A stretch of DNA of 64,000 nt from an uncultured Bacteroidales bacterium (GCA_902785925.1 CADAAI010000001.1:62001-126000), one strand, 5' to 3'; positions 7,753 through 15,274 are shown, counted from the stretch's first letter. A program made the numbers and translations. The notes: generated by a model not told the origin, from the letters alone.

Positions 7753-9840
7753 ATGCAAATGAACCAATTATTTTTACTCACTATCCTTTGTCTTTCTACA
7801 TTCGCGGCCTTTGCTCAGAATGAAGACAAGATTGTTACTCAAGTGACTTCGACTCAATGCGACAGCGTGATTACTGATACGTTGCCCGAGATAATTGTAA
7901 AGGCCAAGGAGCAGATTGAAACGGCCGACAAGGTCATTCTCATGCCTACAGCTACTCTGCGCAAGCATGCTGCCAATGCACTTGACCTAACAGGACTGAT
8001 GGGCATTGCAGGACTAGTAGTGTCGCCACAGGAGAAATCAGTTACCACACACACTGGCGCTGAGGTGGTATTGTGCATTAATGGCGTGGTAGCTCGCGCC
8101 GAGGATGTGGCCATGCTACAGGCACAAGATGTGGTCAAAATGGAATATTTGCGAGCTCCTTCGGGCAAATGGGCCGGCAAAGCGGCAGTGCTCAACTACA
8201 TAGTTCGCAACTCAGGTGGCAATGTCTATCTCTCAGCCGACGAGGGGTTTATTTATCAGCGAGGCGAATATGTGGCAGCGGTCGATTACACCCGTGGCAA
8301 GACCAAACTACGGCTGGCTGCAATGAGCAAGTGGAACCGCGACCATAGTTATATTGAGGAGTCGGGGCTCTATACCTTTGCTAACGGCCATCAGCTGACT
8401 CGCTACTACATCCCCGACCATGCACTCGCTCGCCACCACGGTGAGGATGTTCGCTTTGAGTTGACCAACAAAGGCGATGCCCACCGCTTTAACCTTACCC
8501 TAGGCCTGGATGCATCAACCGTGCCGGTACGGGACATGACAACTGCTGTTATTTATCTCAACGACACCACAACTATGCATCGTCATGCGAATAGTAAGGC
8601 ACTGTCCCCCAATATCTTTCTTGAATACACCAAGTGGTTGCCGGCCAACCAGATTATACAATTTGTCGCTAGCGGTAGCTACGGCCACAACACCTATCAC
8701 AGCTTGTATGAGGAAACCGACCAAACCGCAGTGACATCGCATGTTAAGGAAGACAACTTCGCACTAGCTGGGCAGGGACGTTACTTCAAGTCGTTTACCA
8801 ATCAACTGATGTTTATGCTTATGGCAGGACATGCGCTCACCAACTACAAGGACTACTATAACGGAACTTCAACTGGTTATCAGCACTTGATCACTAATGT
8901 CACGACAGCTATGTTGCAGCTCAGCCGTTCGACTGGCAGTTTGTCTTGGTATGCCACGGCTGGTGTGTCAAACTCGGCAGTGTCGCTGGGAGGCAAGCGC
9001 TACAACTATTGCAGCCCCATCGCCTACTATGGTGGCACCTACGTTCCATGTGAAGACATGTCGCTATCACTAAACGGAGTGCTGACCCACACGCTGTTCG
9101 ACCCCAGCAATAAGAACAGCATGACGCTGCCGGTCTCGTTTTTCGAGGCCACGCAAGGAAACCCCGACATAGAACCCCTAAGGGTGTTGAGCAACACGTT
9201 GTCACTAAACAAGCAGTGGGGCAAGCACTCACTGGCGATCTCTTATATGAGCTACATATACTTCAACAACATCGTGCATCAATACTATGCCGACCAATCG
9301 ATCATCTATGACAAGAAACTGAATGACGGTAATTTCTATGGAAACATGTTCACTGCGAGCTGGTCATTTAGCGTATTGAGCGACCGTCTGCGTGTGGGCC
9401 TAACAGGTATAGGCGAATACAACGCCGTGCGCGGTGATGTGTATGACCTGTCGCGGACCATCGTGCGCGGCCGTGCCAGCGTGACTTGGCTACAGGGTGA
9501 CTTCAAATTTAGCGCAAATTTCAAAATTCCATCAACGCAACTTGACATACGCGAGCCGTTTCTGGTGCATGACCCCATGAAGTTAGACTTTCTGGCCGGA
9601 TGGAACCACAATGGTTGGAGCGTGGAGTTATGGCTTAACAACCCTTTCAACCGTTACTACAAGAGCCACGAGTGGATGGACTATGGTTGTTACGACATGG
9701 ACCGCTGGCGCATGAACGAAACAGCAGGTCGCAGCGTGAGCCTAAAAGTAACCTACACTTTCAATTTCGGCAAGAAGACCGACCACAGCGATGTGCAGTT
9801 CAATCCCGTCATTAACAGCGCCATCATGAAATCATTGTAA
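7753..9840 (+). CDS. Outer membrane beta-barrel protein, TonB-receptor-like, without N-terminal beta-sandwich
   Basis: A 695-residue exported protein with a signal peptide (ending AFAQ, about residue 22), a short plug-like domain (about 45-150) and a long aromatic-rich barrel. It lacks the carboxypeptidase-regulatory-like domain of the protein at 4301. The frame opens with TTG at 7750; ATG at 7753 or 7759 is a more natural start given the -7 box at 7720-7727. It follows a membrane-anchored winged-helix regulator on the same strand. Its stop codon abuts the duplication scar at 9838. Substrate unknown; there is no SusD neighbour. Confidence 0.8.
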   Translation: MQMNQLFLLTILCLSTFAAFAQNEDKIVTQVTSTQCDSVITDTLPEIIVKAKEQIETADKVILMPTATLRKHAANALDLTGLMGIAGLVVSPQEKSVTTHTGAEVVLCINGVVARAEDVAMLQAQDVVKMEYLRAPSGKWAGKAAVLNYIVRNSGGNVYLSADEGFIYQRGEYVAAVDYTRGKTKLRLAAMSKWNRDHSYIEESGLYTFANGHQLTRYYIPDHALARHHGEDVRFELTNKGDAHRFNLTLGLDASTVPVRDMTTAVIYLNDTTTMHRHANSKALSPNIFLEYTKWLPANQIIQFVASGSYGHNTYHSLYEETDQTAVTSHVKEDNFALAGQGRYFKSFTNQLMFMLMAGHALTNYKDYYNGTSTGYQHLITNVTTAMLQLSRSTGSLSWYATAGVSNSAVSLGGKRYNYCSPIAYYGGTYVPCEDMSLSLNGVLTHTLFDPSNKNSMTLPVSFFEATQGNPDIEPLRVLSNTLSLNKQWGKHSLAISYMSYIYFNNIVHQYYADQSIIYDKKLNDGNFYGNMFTASWSFSVLSDRLRVGLTGIGEYNAVRGDVYDLSRTIVRGRASVTWLQGDFKFSANFKIPSTQLDIREPFLVHDPMKLDFLAGWNHNGWSVELWLNNPFNRYYKSHEWMDYGCYDMDRWRMNETAGRSVSLKVTYTFNFGKKTDHSDVQFNPVINSAIMKSL

Positions 9841-9844
9841 CACC

Positions 9845-9890
9845 CTAAAGTGTGAAAGTTGACTTTTTCTCAAAAATGCTGCAACATTCA
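9845..9890 (+). promoter_or_regulatory. Orphan copy of the LuxR/OMP operator left arm
   Basis: The 17-bp arm CTAAAGTGTGAAAGTTG is repeated exactly at 9845-9861, and the following ~29 bases match 4203-4231 with one change. The right arm is cut short after CAACATTCA. No gene start follows, so it is a relic, though it could still bind the regulator. Confidence 0.65.
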
Positions 9891-9942
9891 ACCAGGCGAG
9901 AAGATGTGGCGCGCCCCTGAGGACCGCGTGACCATCTGGTAA
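9886..9942 (+). pseudogene. 3' remnant of a second M13 metallopeptidase gene
   Basis: Eighteen codons (IQPGEKMWRAPEDRVTIW and a stop) match the C-terminus of the peptidase at 1177-3204 except for one Asp-to-Ala change. All other nucleotide differences are silent. The 5' side is replaced by the orphan operator copy, so there is no intact gene. Confidence 0.85.
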
Positions 9943-10107
9943 TCACAACATTAACCACACAAAACAAAAACAGGAAGACTCAATTGAGCCTTCCTGTTTT
10001 TTGCGGAAGCATTATTTTAATAAATTGTGCAGTTTCCAATTGCACAATTTCGTTAACACTAGTTTTCTTCCATAATCTTTATGATTTTGATGCCACTATT
10101 GCACTTA

Positions 10108-10267
10108 TTATATCAACCCCGAATTCGTCGCAAGGGTGAGGGCTTCGGTAATAGAACGAGTGCCAAGGCGTTCAAACATCACTCGCTTGTAGGTTTTAAT
10201 GGTATCAACTGAGCGATTCATCTTGTCGGCTATCTGTGCGACGGTCAGGCCTTGTGCCGAGAGGATG
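10108..10267 (-). pseudogene. 3' remnant of a second LuxR-type regulator gene
   Basis: About 53 codons of the HTH end of a LuxR-type gene, ending in the same NSGLI and stop as the intact copy at 3367. The differences I could compare (for example in the TVAQIADK and RLGT codons) are silent. Homology stops at about 10267, where an unrelated gene tail begins. Without the N-terminal part and the first HTH residues it cannot work. Confidence 0.85.
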
Positions 10268-10410
10268 CTGAACTGCTAAAAACCATAAAGCGACTGGATG
10301 AGCCGTTTGTTACCGTGAACACCGTGACAGGTGATCTCGGTATCAAACAGGCACAAGACAGTTACCAAAGGCTGATGAACAATAAAAGTCCCAAGAATAA
10401 ACGAAAATAA
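10267..10410 (+). pseudogene. Tail of an unrecognised gene (first of two related tails)
   Basis: An open stretch of 47 codons without a start, ending YQRLMNNKSPKNKRK and a stop. A second tail at 11531-11629 ends in almost the same 15 residues. The basic end suggests a nucleic-acid-binding protein, but I do not recognise the family. It begins exactly where LuxR homology ends, so it marks a recombination point. The promoter of the next gene follows 13 bases after the stop. Confidence 0.6.
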
Positions 10411-10422
10411 TGGAATTTTCAC

Positions 10423-10430
10423 TATCTTTG
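10423..10430 (+). promoter_or_regulatory. -7 box (TATCTTTG) for the 77-aa protein gene
   Basis: TATCTTTG lies 20 bases ahead of the ATG at 10451 and fits the Bacteroidota -7 consensus, implying a short leader. Confidence 0.65.
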
Positions 10431-10450
10431 CCCCACTAAATTATGTATAA

Positions 10451-10684
10451 ATGAAGAATAATGAATACGAGGCTACCAGGCTCTTGTTTAAAGCTAGAGT
10501 GATCGAGGAATTAAATGATTCTGAAATGTTTCATGTGCATACTCCACAAGGAACATTCTCCATGACAAAAGAAGATTTCTACAGAGTTTTCTCTAATGTC
10601 GTTAAGACAATAAGTTATCGGGAAAGAGGTATGTATCATTATCCGAAAACTCCAGCAAAAGCTTTCCAGTTCCTGAAAAAATAG
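10451..10684 (+). CDS. Small hypothetical protein (77 aa)
   Basis: A 77-residue soluble, mixed-charge protein with no signal peptide or membrane span and no motif I recognise. The case for a real gene is the well-placed -7 box, the ATG start and the NERD-domain gene 29 bases downstream on the same strand, which suggests a two-gene operon. Local composition is richer in A and T than the housekeeping genes around, in keeping with an acquired segment. It could be a partner or immunity-like factor for the NERD protein, but nothing in the sequence shows this. Confidence 0.6.
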   Translation: MKNNEYEATRLLFKARVIEELNDSEMFHVHTPQGTFSMTKEDFYRVFSNVVKTISYRERGMYHYPKTPAKAFQFLKK

Positions 10685-10713
10685 AACTTCTTAGTTCAAT
10701 TACTAGATTGTTT

Positions 10714-11508
10714 ATGTCGTATATCACAGCTTTATTATTTCTTATTGCAATAGTTGCTCTCGTTGTTTTAGCAGTATGGTATAATTCTCCGGAGCAGAAA
10801 GGTAAGCGAGGTGAAAAATTAGTACATAATATACTTTCACAACTTCCTGAGGACTATTATGTGCTCGATGATGTTATTTTAAGCACAGACAGAGGTACGA
10901 CTCAGATTGATCACATTGTAGTGTCAAGATATGGCATTTTTGCAATAGAAACTAAGAATTATCGTGGCGATATATATGGTGATGATAACAGAAATCAATG
11001 GACACAGATTATTGTTACAGATGTTAGATATAGAAAGAAGTGGTACAAGACATATACACATGTAACTAAAAATCATTTTTACAATCCTGTCAAGCAGTCA
11101 CTTGGTCATAGTTACGTAATTAAAAAGTATCTTTCTGAATGGAGCAATGTAAAGGTAATACCAGTAGTGGTGTTTGCAGGTTATGCGAATATCAATAATG
11201 TGAAATCAAATAACCATGTTATTTATGCTAGTAATTTGATTTCAACAATACAGATTTATCGAACAGTGTATCTTTCTGACCCTGATGTACAAAATATCAT
11301 AAACCGTCTTACAGAGAAGAATGTTAGAGGGATTGTTGATAACAAAACCCATACTTATAATGTTTATGCAGCAAGACAAGAAATAAACCAGAAAGTTGCT
11401 GCTGGAATCTGCCCAAAATGTGGAGGCAGAATAGTTCAACGAAATGGCCGTTATGGTATGTTCTATGGTTGTTCAAACTATCCAAAATGTAAATTTACAA
11501 CACACTAA
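10714..11508 (+). CDS. NERD-domain (nuclease-related) membrane protein with C-terminal zinc finger
   Basis: A 264-residue protein with one N-terminal membrane span (about 3-22), a NERD domain (about 30-140) and a topoisomerase-type four-cysteine zinc finger at the end (CPKCGG...CSNYPKCK). The NERD core has the restriction-endonuclease-like residues: the Asp of QIDHIVV and the Glu and Lys of AIETKNY. The track start is a TTG at 10708; the ATG at 10714 is preferred. NERD proteins are suspected nucleases; some are linked to mobile or defence DNA, but the role here is unproven. AT-rich composition and the flanking gene tails suggest transfer. Confidence 0.85.
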   Translation: MSYITALLFLIAIVALVVLAVWYNSPEQKGKRGEKLVHNILSQLPEDYYVLDDVILSTDRGTTQIDHIVVSRYGIFAIETKNYRGDIYGDDNRNQWTQIIVTDVRYRKKWYKTYTHVTKNHFYNPVKQSLGHSYVIKKYLSEWSNVKVIPVVVFAGYANINNVKSNNHVIYASNLISTIQIYRTVYLSDPDVQNIINRLTEKNVRGIVDNKTHTYNVYAARQEINQKVAAGICPKCGGRIVQRNGRYGMFYGCSNYPKCKFTTH

Positions 11509-11530
11509 ACAGTTATAATTCGTCTTTTAA

Positions 11531-11629
11531 GGCATTAAGCGGTTGAAGAACTTATACCAAAATGATAAAAGGCAGGACGAGTACCAGCGCCCCATGAACA
11601 ATAAATCACCGAAAAATAAGAGAAAATGA
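11531..11629 (+). pseudogene. Tail of an unrecognised gene (second of two related tails)
   Basis: Thirty-two open codons after an in-frame TAA (11528-11530), ending YQRPMNNKSPKNKRK and a stop. Fourteen of the last 15 residues match the tail at 10267-10410, although many codons differ, so the two are diverged copies and not a recent duplication. As with the first tail, a -7 box follows about 20 bases after the stop and drives the next cargo gene. Confidence 0.6.
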
Positions 11630-11651
11630 GTGTTTATCAAAGAATAATATA

Positions 11652-11659
11652 TACCTTTG
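11652..11659 (+). promoter_or_regulatory. -7 box (TACCTTTG) for the TlpA-like gene
   Basis: TACCTTTG lies 29 bases ahead of the ATG at 11689 and fits TANNTTTG. Confidence 0.65.
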
Positions 11660-11688
11660 CTCACTGATTTCAATAGTTAACTGCCAAA

Positions 11689-12450
11689 ATGAATAATAAG
11701 ATGAAACACTTGATGGTTTTATTTGTAGCCTTCTTTTCTGTCTTGAGCTTAGCCGCTCAGGAGGAAGGGGTGATTCAAGCAAAAATGATAGTAAACGGGT
11801 ACTTTTTCAAAGACGACATAAAGTTGCCTGAAAACGCAACCCCGGATGTAACGCTTGTAAACGACGGGCAAAAGAACCGGCTTATCGCCTATACTTATGA
11901 CATGACTCTCCCTGAAGAACTGGTCAATCAAGCCATTCCTGTAGAGAAGGTCTTTCATGGAACCCTTTTTCTTGAGAAATATCAGGAGCAAGCCGAAATG
12001 ATGCGCATGACGACGCAGGCCGATGGACTATCCAAGCCTGTAGTTGGAGAGCCGTTTCCACAATTCAGTGAAACCGATATTGACGGGAGGACGTGGACAA
12101 ACGATGGCGTGAAGGGAAAGGTCATGGTTCTGAATCTATGGTACTCCGGATGCGGGCCATGTCGCAAAGAAATGCCGATTCTATCAACGTGGAAAGAGAT
12201 GTTTCCCGATGTGCTCTTCTTTTCCGCAACCTATCACGATGAAGCCCTCACACGCAAGATCACGGGACAGCACAACTTCAACTGGACCCACTTGATTGAA
12301 GCCAAGGACATGATGTCATGGGTTCAAGGTGAAGGCTTTCCGTTGACTATCGTGGTAGATAAGAACGGAGTCGTCCGTCATCTCGTTCATGGAACAAATG
12401 AAGAGAAACGCGCATCTATTCTCGAATGCATCAAGCAACTTGAGAAATGA
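11689..12450 (+). CDS. TlpA/ResA-like thioredoxin-fold protein, exported
   Basis: A 253-residue periplasmic thiol-disulfide protein. A signal peptide (about 1-24, ending LAAQ) is followed by a ~85-residue N-terminal region and an AhpC/TSA-Redoxin thioredoxin fold (about 112-250). The active site is C155-G-P-C158 in the context NLWYSGCGPCRKEMP, and the cis-proline loop is EGFPLTIVVD. Such proteins reduce or rearrange disulfides of exported proteins. ATG at 11701 is an alternative start. It stands alone after a gene tail, with its own promoter and terminator. Confidence 0.85.
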   Translation: MNNKMKHLMVLFVAFFSVLSLAAQEEGVIQAKMIVNGYFFKDDIKLPENATPDVTLVNDGQKNRLIAYTYDMTLPEELVNQAIPVEKVFHGTLFLEKYQEQAEMMRMTTQADGLSKPVVGEPFPQFSETDIDGRTWTNDGVKGKVMVLNLWYSGCGPCRKEMPILSTWKEMFPDVLFFSATYHDEALTRKITGQHNFNWTHLIEAKDMMSWVQGEGFPLTIVVDKNGVVRHLVHGTNEEKRASILECIKQLEK

Positions 12451-12485
12451 CATGATAGCGCTTCCTTCGTCTTTTCAAGGCATAC

Positions 12486-12522
12486 GCGGTTGGTTTACCT
12501 TTGTGTAACCAATCGCTTTTTT
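12486..12522 (+). terminator. Terminator of the TlpA-like gene
   Basis: GCGGTTGGTTTAC pairs with GTAACCAATCGC around a short loop and is followed by six T residues. It lies 36 bases after the stop codon. Confidence 0.7.
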
Positions 12523-12573
12523 ATGATACTTACAATTAACGGACAATAGGTTGCACTGAAGAAAGGACGCTAA

Positions 12574-12669
12574 AAAAGAGGGATTCACTAAAGTGCATCC
12601 CCTGCGCTCCCGCGGGGTTCCATGTAAAAGAGGGATTCACTAAGGTGCATCCCTTGCGCTCCCGCGGGG
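12574..12669. repeat. Two 44-bp direct repeats with strong hairpin tips
   Basis: Copies at 12574-12617 and 12626-12669 match at 42 of 44 positions, 52 bases apart start to start. Each begins with AAAAGAGGGATTC, sharing AGAGGGATTC with the 3' end of the tRNA-Ser gene nearby. Each ends in a GC-rich hairpin with the tip GCG-CTCC-CGC. The second copy extends to GCATCCC...GGGATGC. No frame explains them. Confidence 0.75.
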
Positions 12670-12675
12670 GATGCT

Positions 12676-12796
12676 AAAGCATTAAGGCTGGCACTTTGTG
12701 CTTATCAGTTTTTTATTTTTAGTTCTCATTCAAGTGAACTTGATGTGACTCAAAATAAAAAACTGGTTGAGAAAACTCAACCAGCCTTAATGCTTT
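12676..12796. repeat. 121-bp nested foldback element
   Basis: Outer arms AAAGCATTAAGGCTGG (12676-12691) and its exact inverse (12781-12796) enclose inner arms CAGTTTTTTATTTT (12706-12719) and its exact inverse (12752-12765). At the centre is TCAAGTGAACTTGA. A competing hairpin GGTTGAG-AAAA-CTCAACC (12765-12782) overlaps the right arms. The element could be a small non-autonomous mobile element, a structured RNA or a bidirectional terminator. Confidence 0.75.
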
Positions 12797-12814
12797 GCGG
12801 AAAGAGAGGGATTC
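12795..12814. repeat. 20-bp exact copy of the tRNA-Ser 3' end (att-like)
   Basis: TTGCGGAAAGAGAGGGATTC at 12795-12814 repeats 12930-12949 exactly, that is, the 3' end of the tRNA-Ser gene and three bases beyond it. Integrating elements that use a tRNA 3' end leave such copies. Only 115 bases separate the two, so if an element was here it has been lost. Confidence 0.65.
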
Positions 12815-12888
12815 TTTCTCCGCTGTGCTACGAAAGCGACCTGAAGGTCGATGGCGAACCAGGTGTTCGACTCCGCAGCCCTTGTCAT

Positions 12889-12931
12889 AACAATGAGAAA
12901 GACGCCCACAAGGGACGTCTTTCTCATTGTT
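12889..12931 (-). terminator. Perfect 16-bp stem after tRNA-Ser
   Basis: AACAATGAGAAAGACG (12889-12904) is the exact inverse of 12916-12931, with CCC and GGG able to extend the stem. It begins one base after the tRNA end in the direction of tRNA transcription and is the likely terminator or 3' processing signal. Confidence 0.7.
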
Positions 12932-12932
12932 G

Positions 12933-13017
12933 CGGAAAGAGAGGGATTCGAACCCCCGGTGCCTCTCGGCACGCCGGTTTTCAAGACCGGTGTAATCGAC
13001 CACTCTACCATCTTTCC
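12933..13017 (-). tRNA. tRNA-Ser (anticodon TGA)
   Basis: The 85-base molecule has a perfect 7-bp acceptor stem (GGAAAGA with TCTTTCC), discriminator G, a long variable arm (GTGCCGAGAGGCAC) typical of tRNA-Ser, T-loop GTTCGAATC and anticodon loop CTTGAAA, giving anticodon TGA for UCN codons. CCA is not encoded. It is transcribed leftward from a -7 box at 13066-13073. Partial copies of its 3' end lie downstream at 12795-12814 and, more weakly, at 12577-12586 and 12629-12638. Confidence 0.95.
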
Positions 13018-13065
13018 GAGTGTCAATTAAATCGAGAAAAACAAGGTTTCCGATTTTGACGGGTG

Positions 13066-13073
13066 CAAAGTTA
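13066..13073 (-). promoter_or_regulatory. -7 box (TAACTTTG) for tRNA-Ser
   Basis: Read on the minus strand this is TAACTTTG, about 49 bases ahead of the mature tRNA 5' end. Confidence 0.6.
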
Positions 13074-13199
13074 CAACGAAGTTTTAAATCCTGCAAGCAA
13101 AATCAAGTTTTTTTATTTCTCTCAAGCATTTTTCGTTCTTGTTGATAACTTATTATGTGTTTTTTTACTCTATTAATAGTGTTTTATAAAAAAAAACAC

Positions 13200-13207
13200 T
13201 AACTTTG
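13200..13207 (+). promoter_or_regulatory. -7 box (TAACTTTG) for dnaN
   Basis: TAACTTTG lies 53 bases ahead of the dnaN ATG, in a very AT-rich stretch between the divergent tRNA and dnaN. Confidence 0.65.
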
Positions 13208-13260
13208 TAGGTTAATAAAATAGTACGTGGCAAATAATAACACTTAATAATATATTCAAG

Positions 13261-14382
13261 ATGAAATTCAACATTCAAAGCAAACTCTTATTCACTCACT
13301 TGCAGGCAGTGAGTAAAGTGGTTAACTCAAAGAACACCATCTCGATTTTGAACAACTTCTTGTTCAACCTTAATGGTAACACGTTGGTAATTACAGCCAG
13401 TGACCAGGAGACCACCCTCACCACACACGTTGAGGTAACCAACGCCGAGGGCTCAGGCAAGTTTGCCGCGGGAGTCAAGGAGCTGCTCGACATGCTCAAG
13501 GAGCTTCCCGATCAGGGTCTGACCGTAGACATCAACGACCAGAACCTAGCGATCAACATCACCTATATGAATGGTGAGTTCAACTTCATTGGCATGAACG
13601 GCAACGAGTTCCCTGTTAAGGCACCAAGCGAGGACACCGCCAAGACACTCATTCTTCCCGCCGAGAAGGTGACAAGAGGCATCCAGCAGACCGTGTTTGC
13701 AGTAGGCACTGAGTCGCTTAGACCAATGATGATGGGTATTTACTGGGATATCAAGCCCAACGAGATCGCCTTCGTCTCGACCGACACTCACAAGCTGGTT
13801 CGTTTCCGCCAGTTAGCACTCGAGACAGGTCTTGAGACCTCATTCATCCTCCCCACTAAGCCTGCGACAATTCTCGCCAGCATCCTCGACAAGCAGGAAG
13901 GCAACGTGAAGATTACAATTGACTCAAAGAGTGCCACTTTCGAGAGTGCCGACTACACACTCTCTTGCCGCTTCGTGAATGGCCGCTACCCCAACTACAA
14001 CTCGGTAATACCTCAGGACAACCAATTCACTCTCACTATTGACCGCATGACAATGCTAGCCGCAATCAAGCGCGTGTCGGTAACTGCCAGCCCTGGCGGT
14101 CTTGTGAAGTTTGACCTCAAGGAGAACCAAATACACCTCGCCACTCAAGACATCGACTTCTCGAAGTCGAGCGAGGAGGTTGTAGCATGCGACTACACAG
14201 GAGCCGAGATGCTCATTGGCTTCAACGACGAGAATATCATTGACGTGCTCAACAATATTGACAATGACATGATTACAGTAGAGCTTATGGACCCCTCACG
14301 TGCCGGCATCTTCAAGCCCGCTGAGCAACGTGAGAACGAAGACTTGCTCGTGCTGCTCATGCCAATGATGGTAATCGCTTAA
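13261..14382 (+). CDS. dnaN: DNA polymerase III beta subunit (sliding clamp)
   Basis: A 373-residue protein of full family length with the three repeated clamp domains (about 1-120, 125-245, 247-373). It begins MKFNIQSKLLFTHLQAVSKV and ends in the family-typical LMPMM followed by a short hydrophobic tail. The clamp ring holds the replicative polymerase on DNA and also recruits repair factors. It is the first gene of a dnaN - exonuclease - coaBC order common in Bacteroidales, but a strong terminator separates it from the next gene. A -7 box lies at 13200-13207. Confidence 0.97.
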   Translation: MKFNIQSKLLFTHLQAVSKVVNSKNTISILNNFLFNLNGNTLVITASDQETTLTTHVEVTNAEGSGKFAAGVKELLDMLKELPDQGLTVDINDQNLAINITYMNGEFNFIGMNGNEFPVKAPSEDTAKTLILPAEKVTRGIQQTVFAVGTESLRPMMMGIYWDIKPNEIAFVSTDTHKLVRFRQLALETGLETSFILPTKPATILASILDKQEGNVKITIDSKSATFESADYTLSCRFVNGRYPNYNSVIPQDNQFTLTIDRMTMLAAIKRVSVTASPGGLVKFDLKENQIHLATQDIDFSKSSEEVVACDYTGAEMLIGFNDENIIDVLNNIDNDMITVELMDPSRAGIFKPAEQRENEDLLVLLMPMMVIA

Positions 14383-14391
14383 AAAACCATA

Positions 14392-14440
14392 AAGCTGTAA
14401 CAAGTGAGAGTTGTAATACACTTCTTGTTACAGCTTTTTT
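14392..14440 (+). terminator. Terminator after dnaN
   Basis: AAGCTGTAACAAG (14392-14404) pairs exactly with CTTGTTACAGCTT (14424-14436) and is followed by a T tract. Confidence 0.85.
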
Positions 14441-14476
14441 CTACCCTAATGTCAGCATCTTTACCAAATTTGAACT

Positions 14477-15274
14477 ATGCAACTCAATCTTAAACGCCCC
14501 ATTATCTTCTTCGACCTCGAGACAACAGGATTGAATATCACCAAAGACCGCATTGTCGAGATCTCGGTCATAAAAGTCTATCCCGATGGCCACGAAGAAG
14601 AGAAGACCAGACGCCTAAACCCCGAGATGCCTATTCCTGAACAGGCATCGGCTGTACATGGCATTCATGACGAGGATGTGAAGGACTGCCCTACTTTCAA
14701 GCAAATTTCCAAGAGCCTTGCTCAGATGTTTGAAGGCTGCGACATTGGCGGATTCAACAGCAACCGCTTCGACATTCCACTACTTTCTCAGGAATTCTTC
14801 AATGCCGGCATTAAGTTTGATTTCAACAAGTGCAAGTTCATAGATGTCCAAACCATCTTCCACAAGATGGAACCACGTAACCTGATAGCCGCCTACAAAT
14901 TCTACTGCAACAAGAACCTTGAGGACGCACACTCGGCTTGCGCCGACACACGAGCCACCTACGAGGTGCTCAAAGCACAGCTCGACCGATACAGCGACGA
15001 CCTTGAAAACGACGTGGAATTCCTCTCGAACTACTCAAGCCAAAACCGCAATGTGGATTTGGCAGGTCGCATTATCCGCAACGAGCAAGGCGTTGTGGTT
15101 TTCAACTTTGGACAGCACAAGGGCAAGAGCGTAGAAGAAGTGCTCACTAAGACTCCTCAATACTACGATTGGATACAGAACCGCGACTTTGCCGAGGACA
15201 CCAAGAACGTGCTGCGCGAAATTTACATCAAGATGAAACAGCGCAATAATCCAGGCACTATCCAGTTTAAGTAG
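14477..15274 (+). CDS. DnaQ-like 3'-5' exonuclease (DEDDh) with C-terminal extra domain
   Basis: A 265-residue exonuclease. The DEDDh fold covers about 8-175: Exo I is FFDLETTGL (D13, E15), Exo II lies in GGFNSNRFDIPLL, and Exo III is HSACADT with the catalytic His and Asp. A second small domain (about 198-260, VVFNFGQHKGKSVEEVL) is of the kind found after the nuclease in exonuclease X-like proteins. It is related to the Pol III epsilon subunit and may proofread or act in repair. It lies between dnaN and coaBC. Confidence 0.88.
   Translation: MQLNLKRPIIFFDLETTGLNITKDRIVEISVIKVYPDGHEEEKTRRLNPEMPIPEQASAVHGIHDEDVKDCPTFKQISKSLAQMFEGCDIGGFNSNRFDIPLLSQEFFNAGIKFDFNKCKFIDVQTIFHKMEPRNLIAAYKFYCNKNLEDAHSACADTRATYEVLKAQLDRYSDDLENDVEFLSNYSSQNRNVDLAGRIIRNEQGVVVFNFGQHKGKSVEEVLTKTPQYYDWIQNRDFAEDTKNVLREIYIKMKQRNNPGTIQFK

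Larger units (their letters stand above)
9838..10267. repeat. Partial duplication of the 3144-3520 and 4178-4230 segments
   Basis: This stretch joins a copy of the beta-barrel upstream region (9838-9890, like 4178-4230) to a copy of the M13 3' end, the convergent terminators and the LuxR-type 3' end (9886-10267, like 3145-3519). The order is different from that at 1177-4300, where the operator lies after the LuxR gene. The noncoding part is almost identical to the first copy, including both hairpins. The join falls in the shared word ATTCA. Confidence 0.85.

Noticed and set aside
12719..13096. Frames of 79 to 125 residues across the tRNA-Ser region
   Set aside because: They translate the tRNA gene and its neighbouring repeats; the peptide text repeats tRNA sequence.
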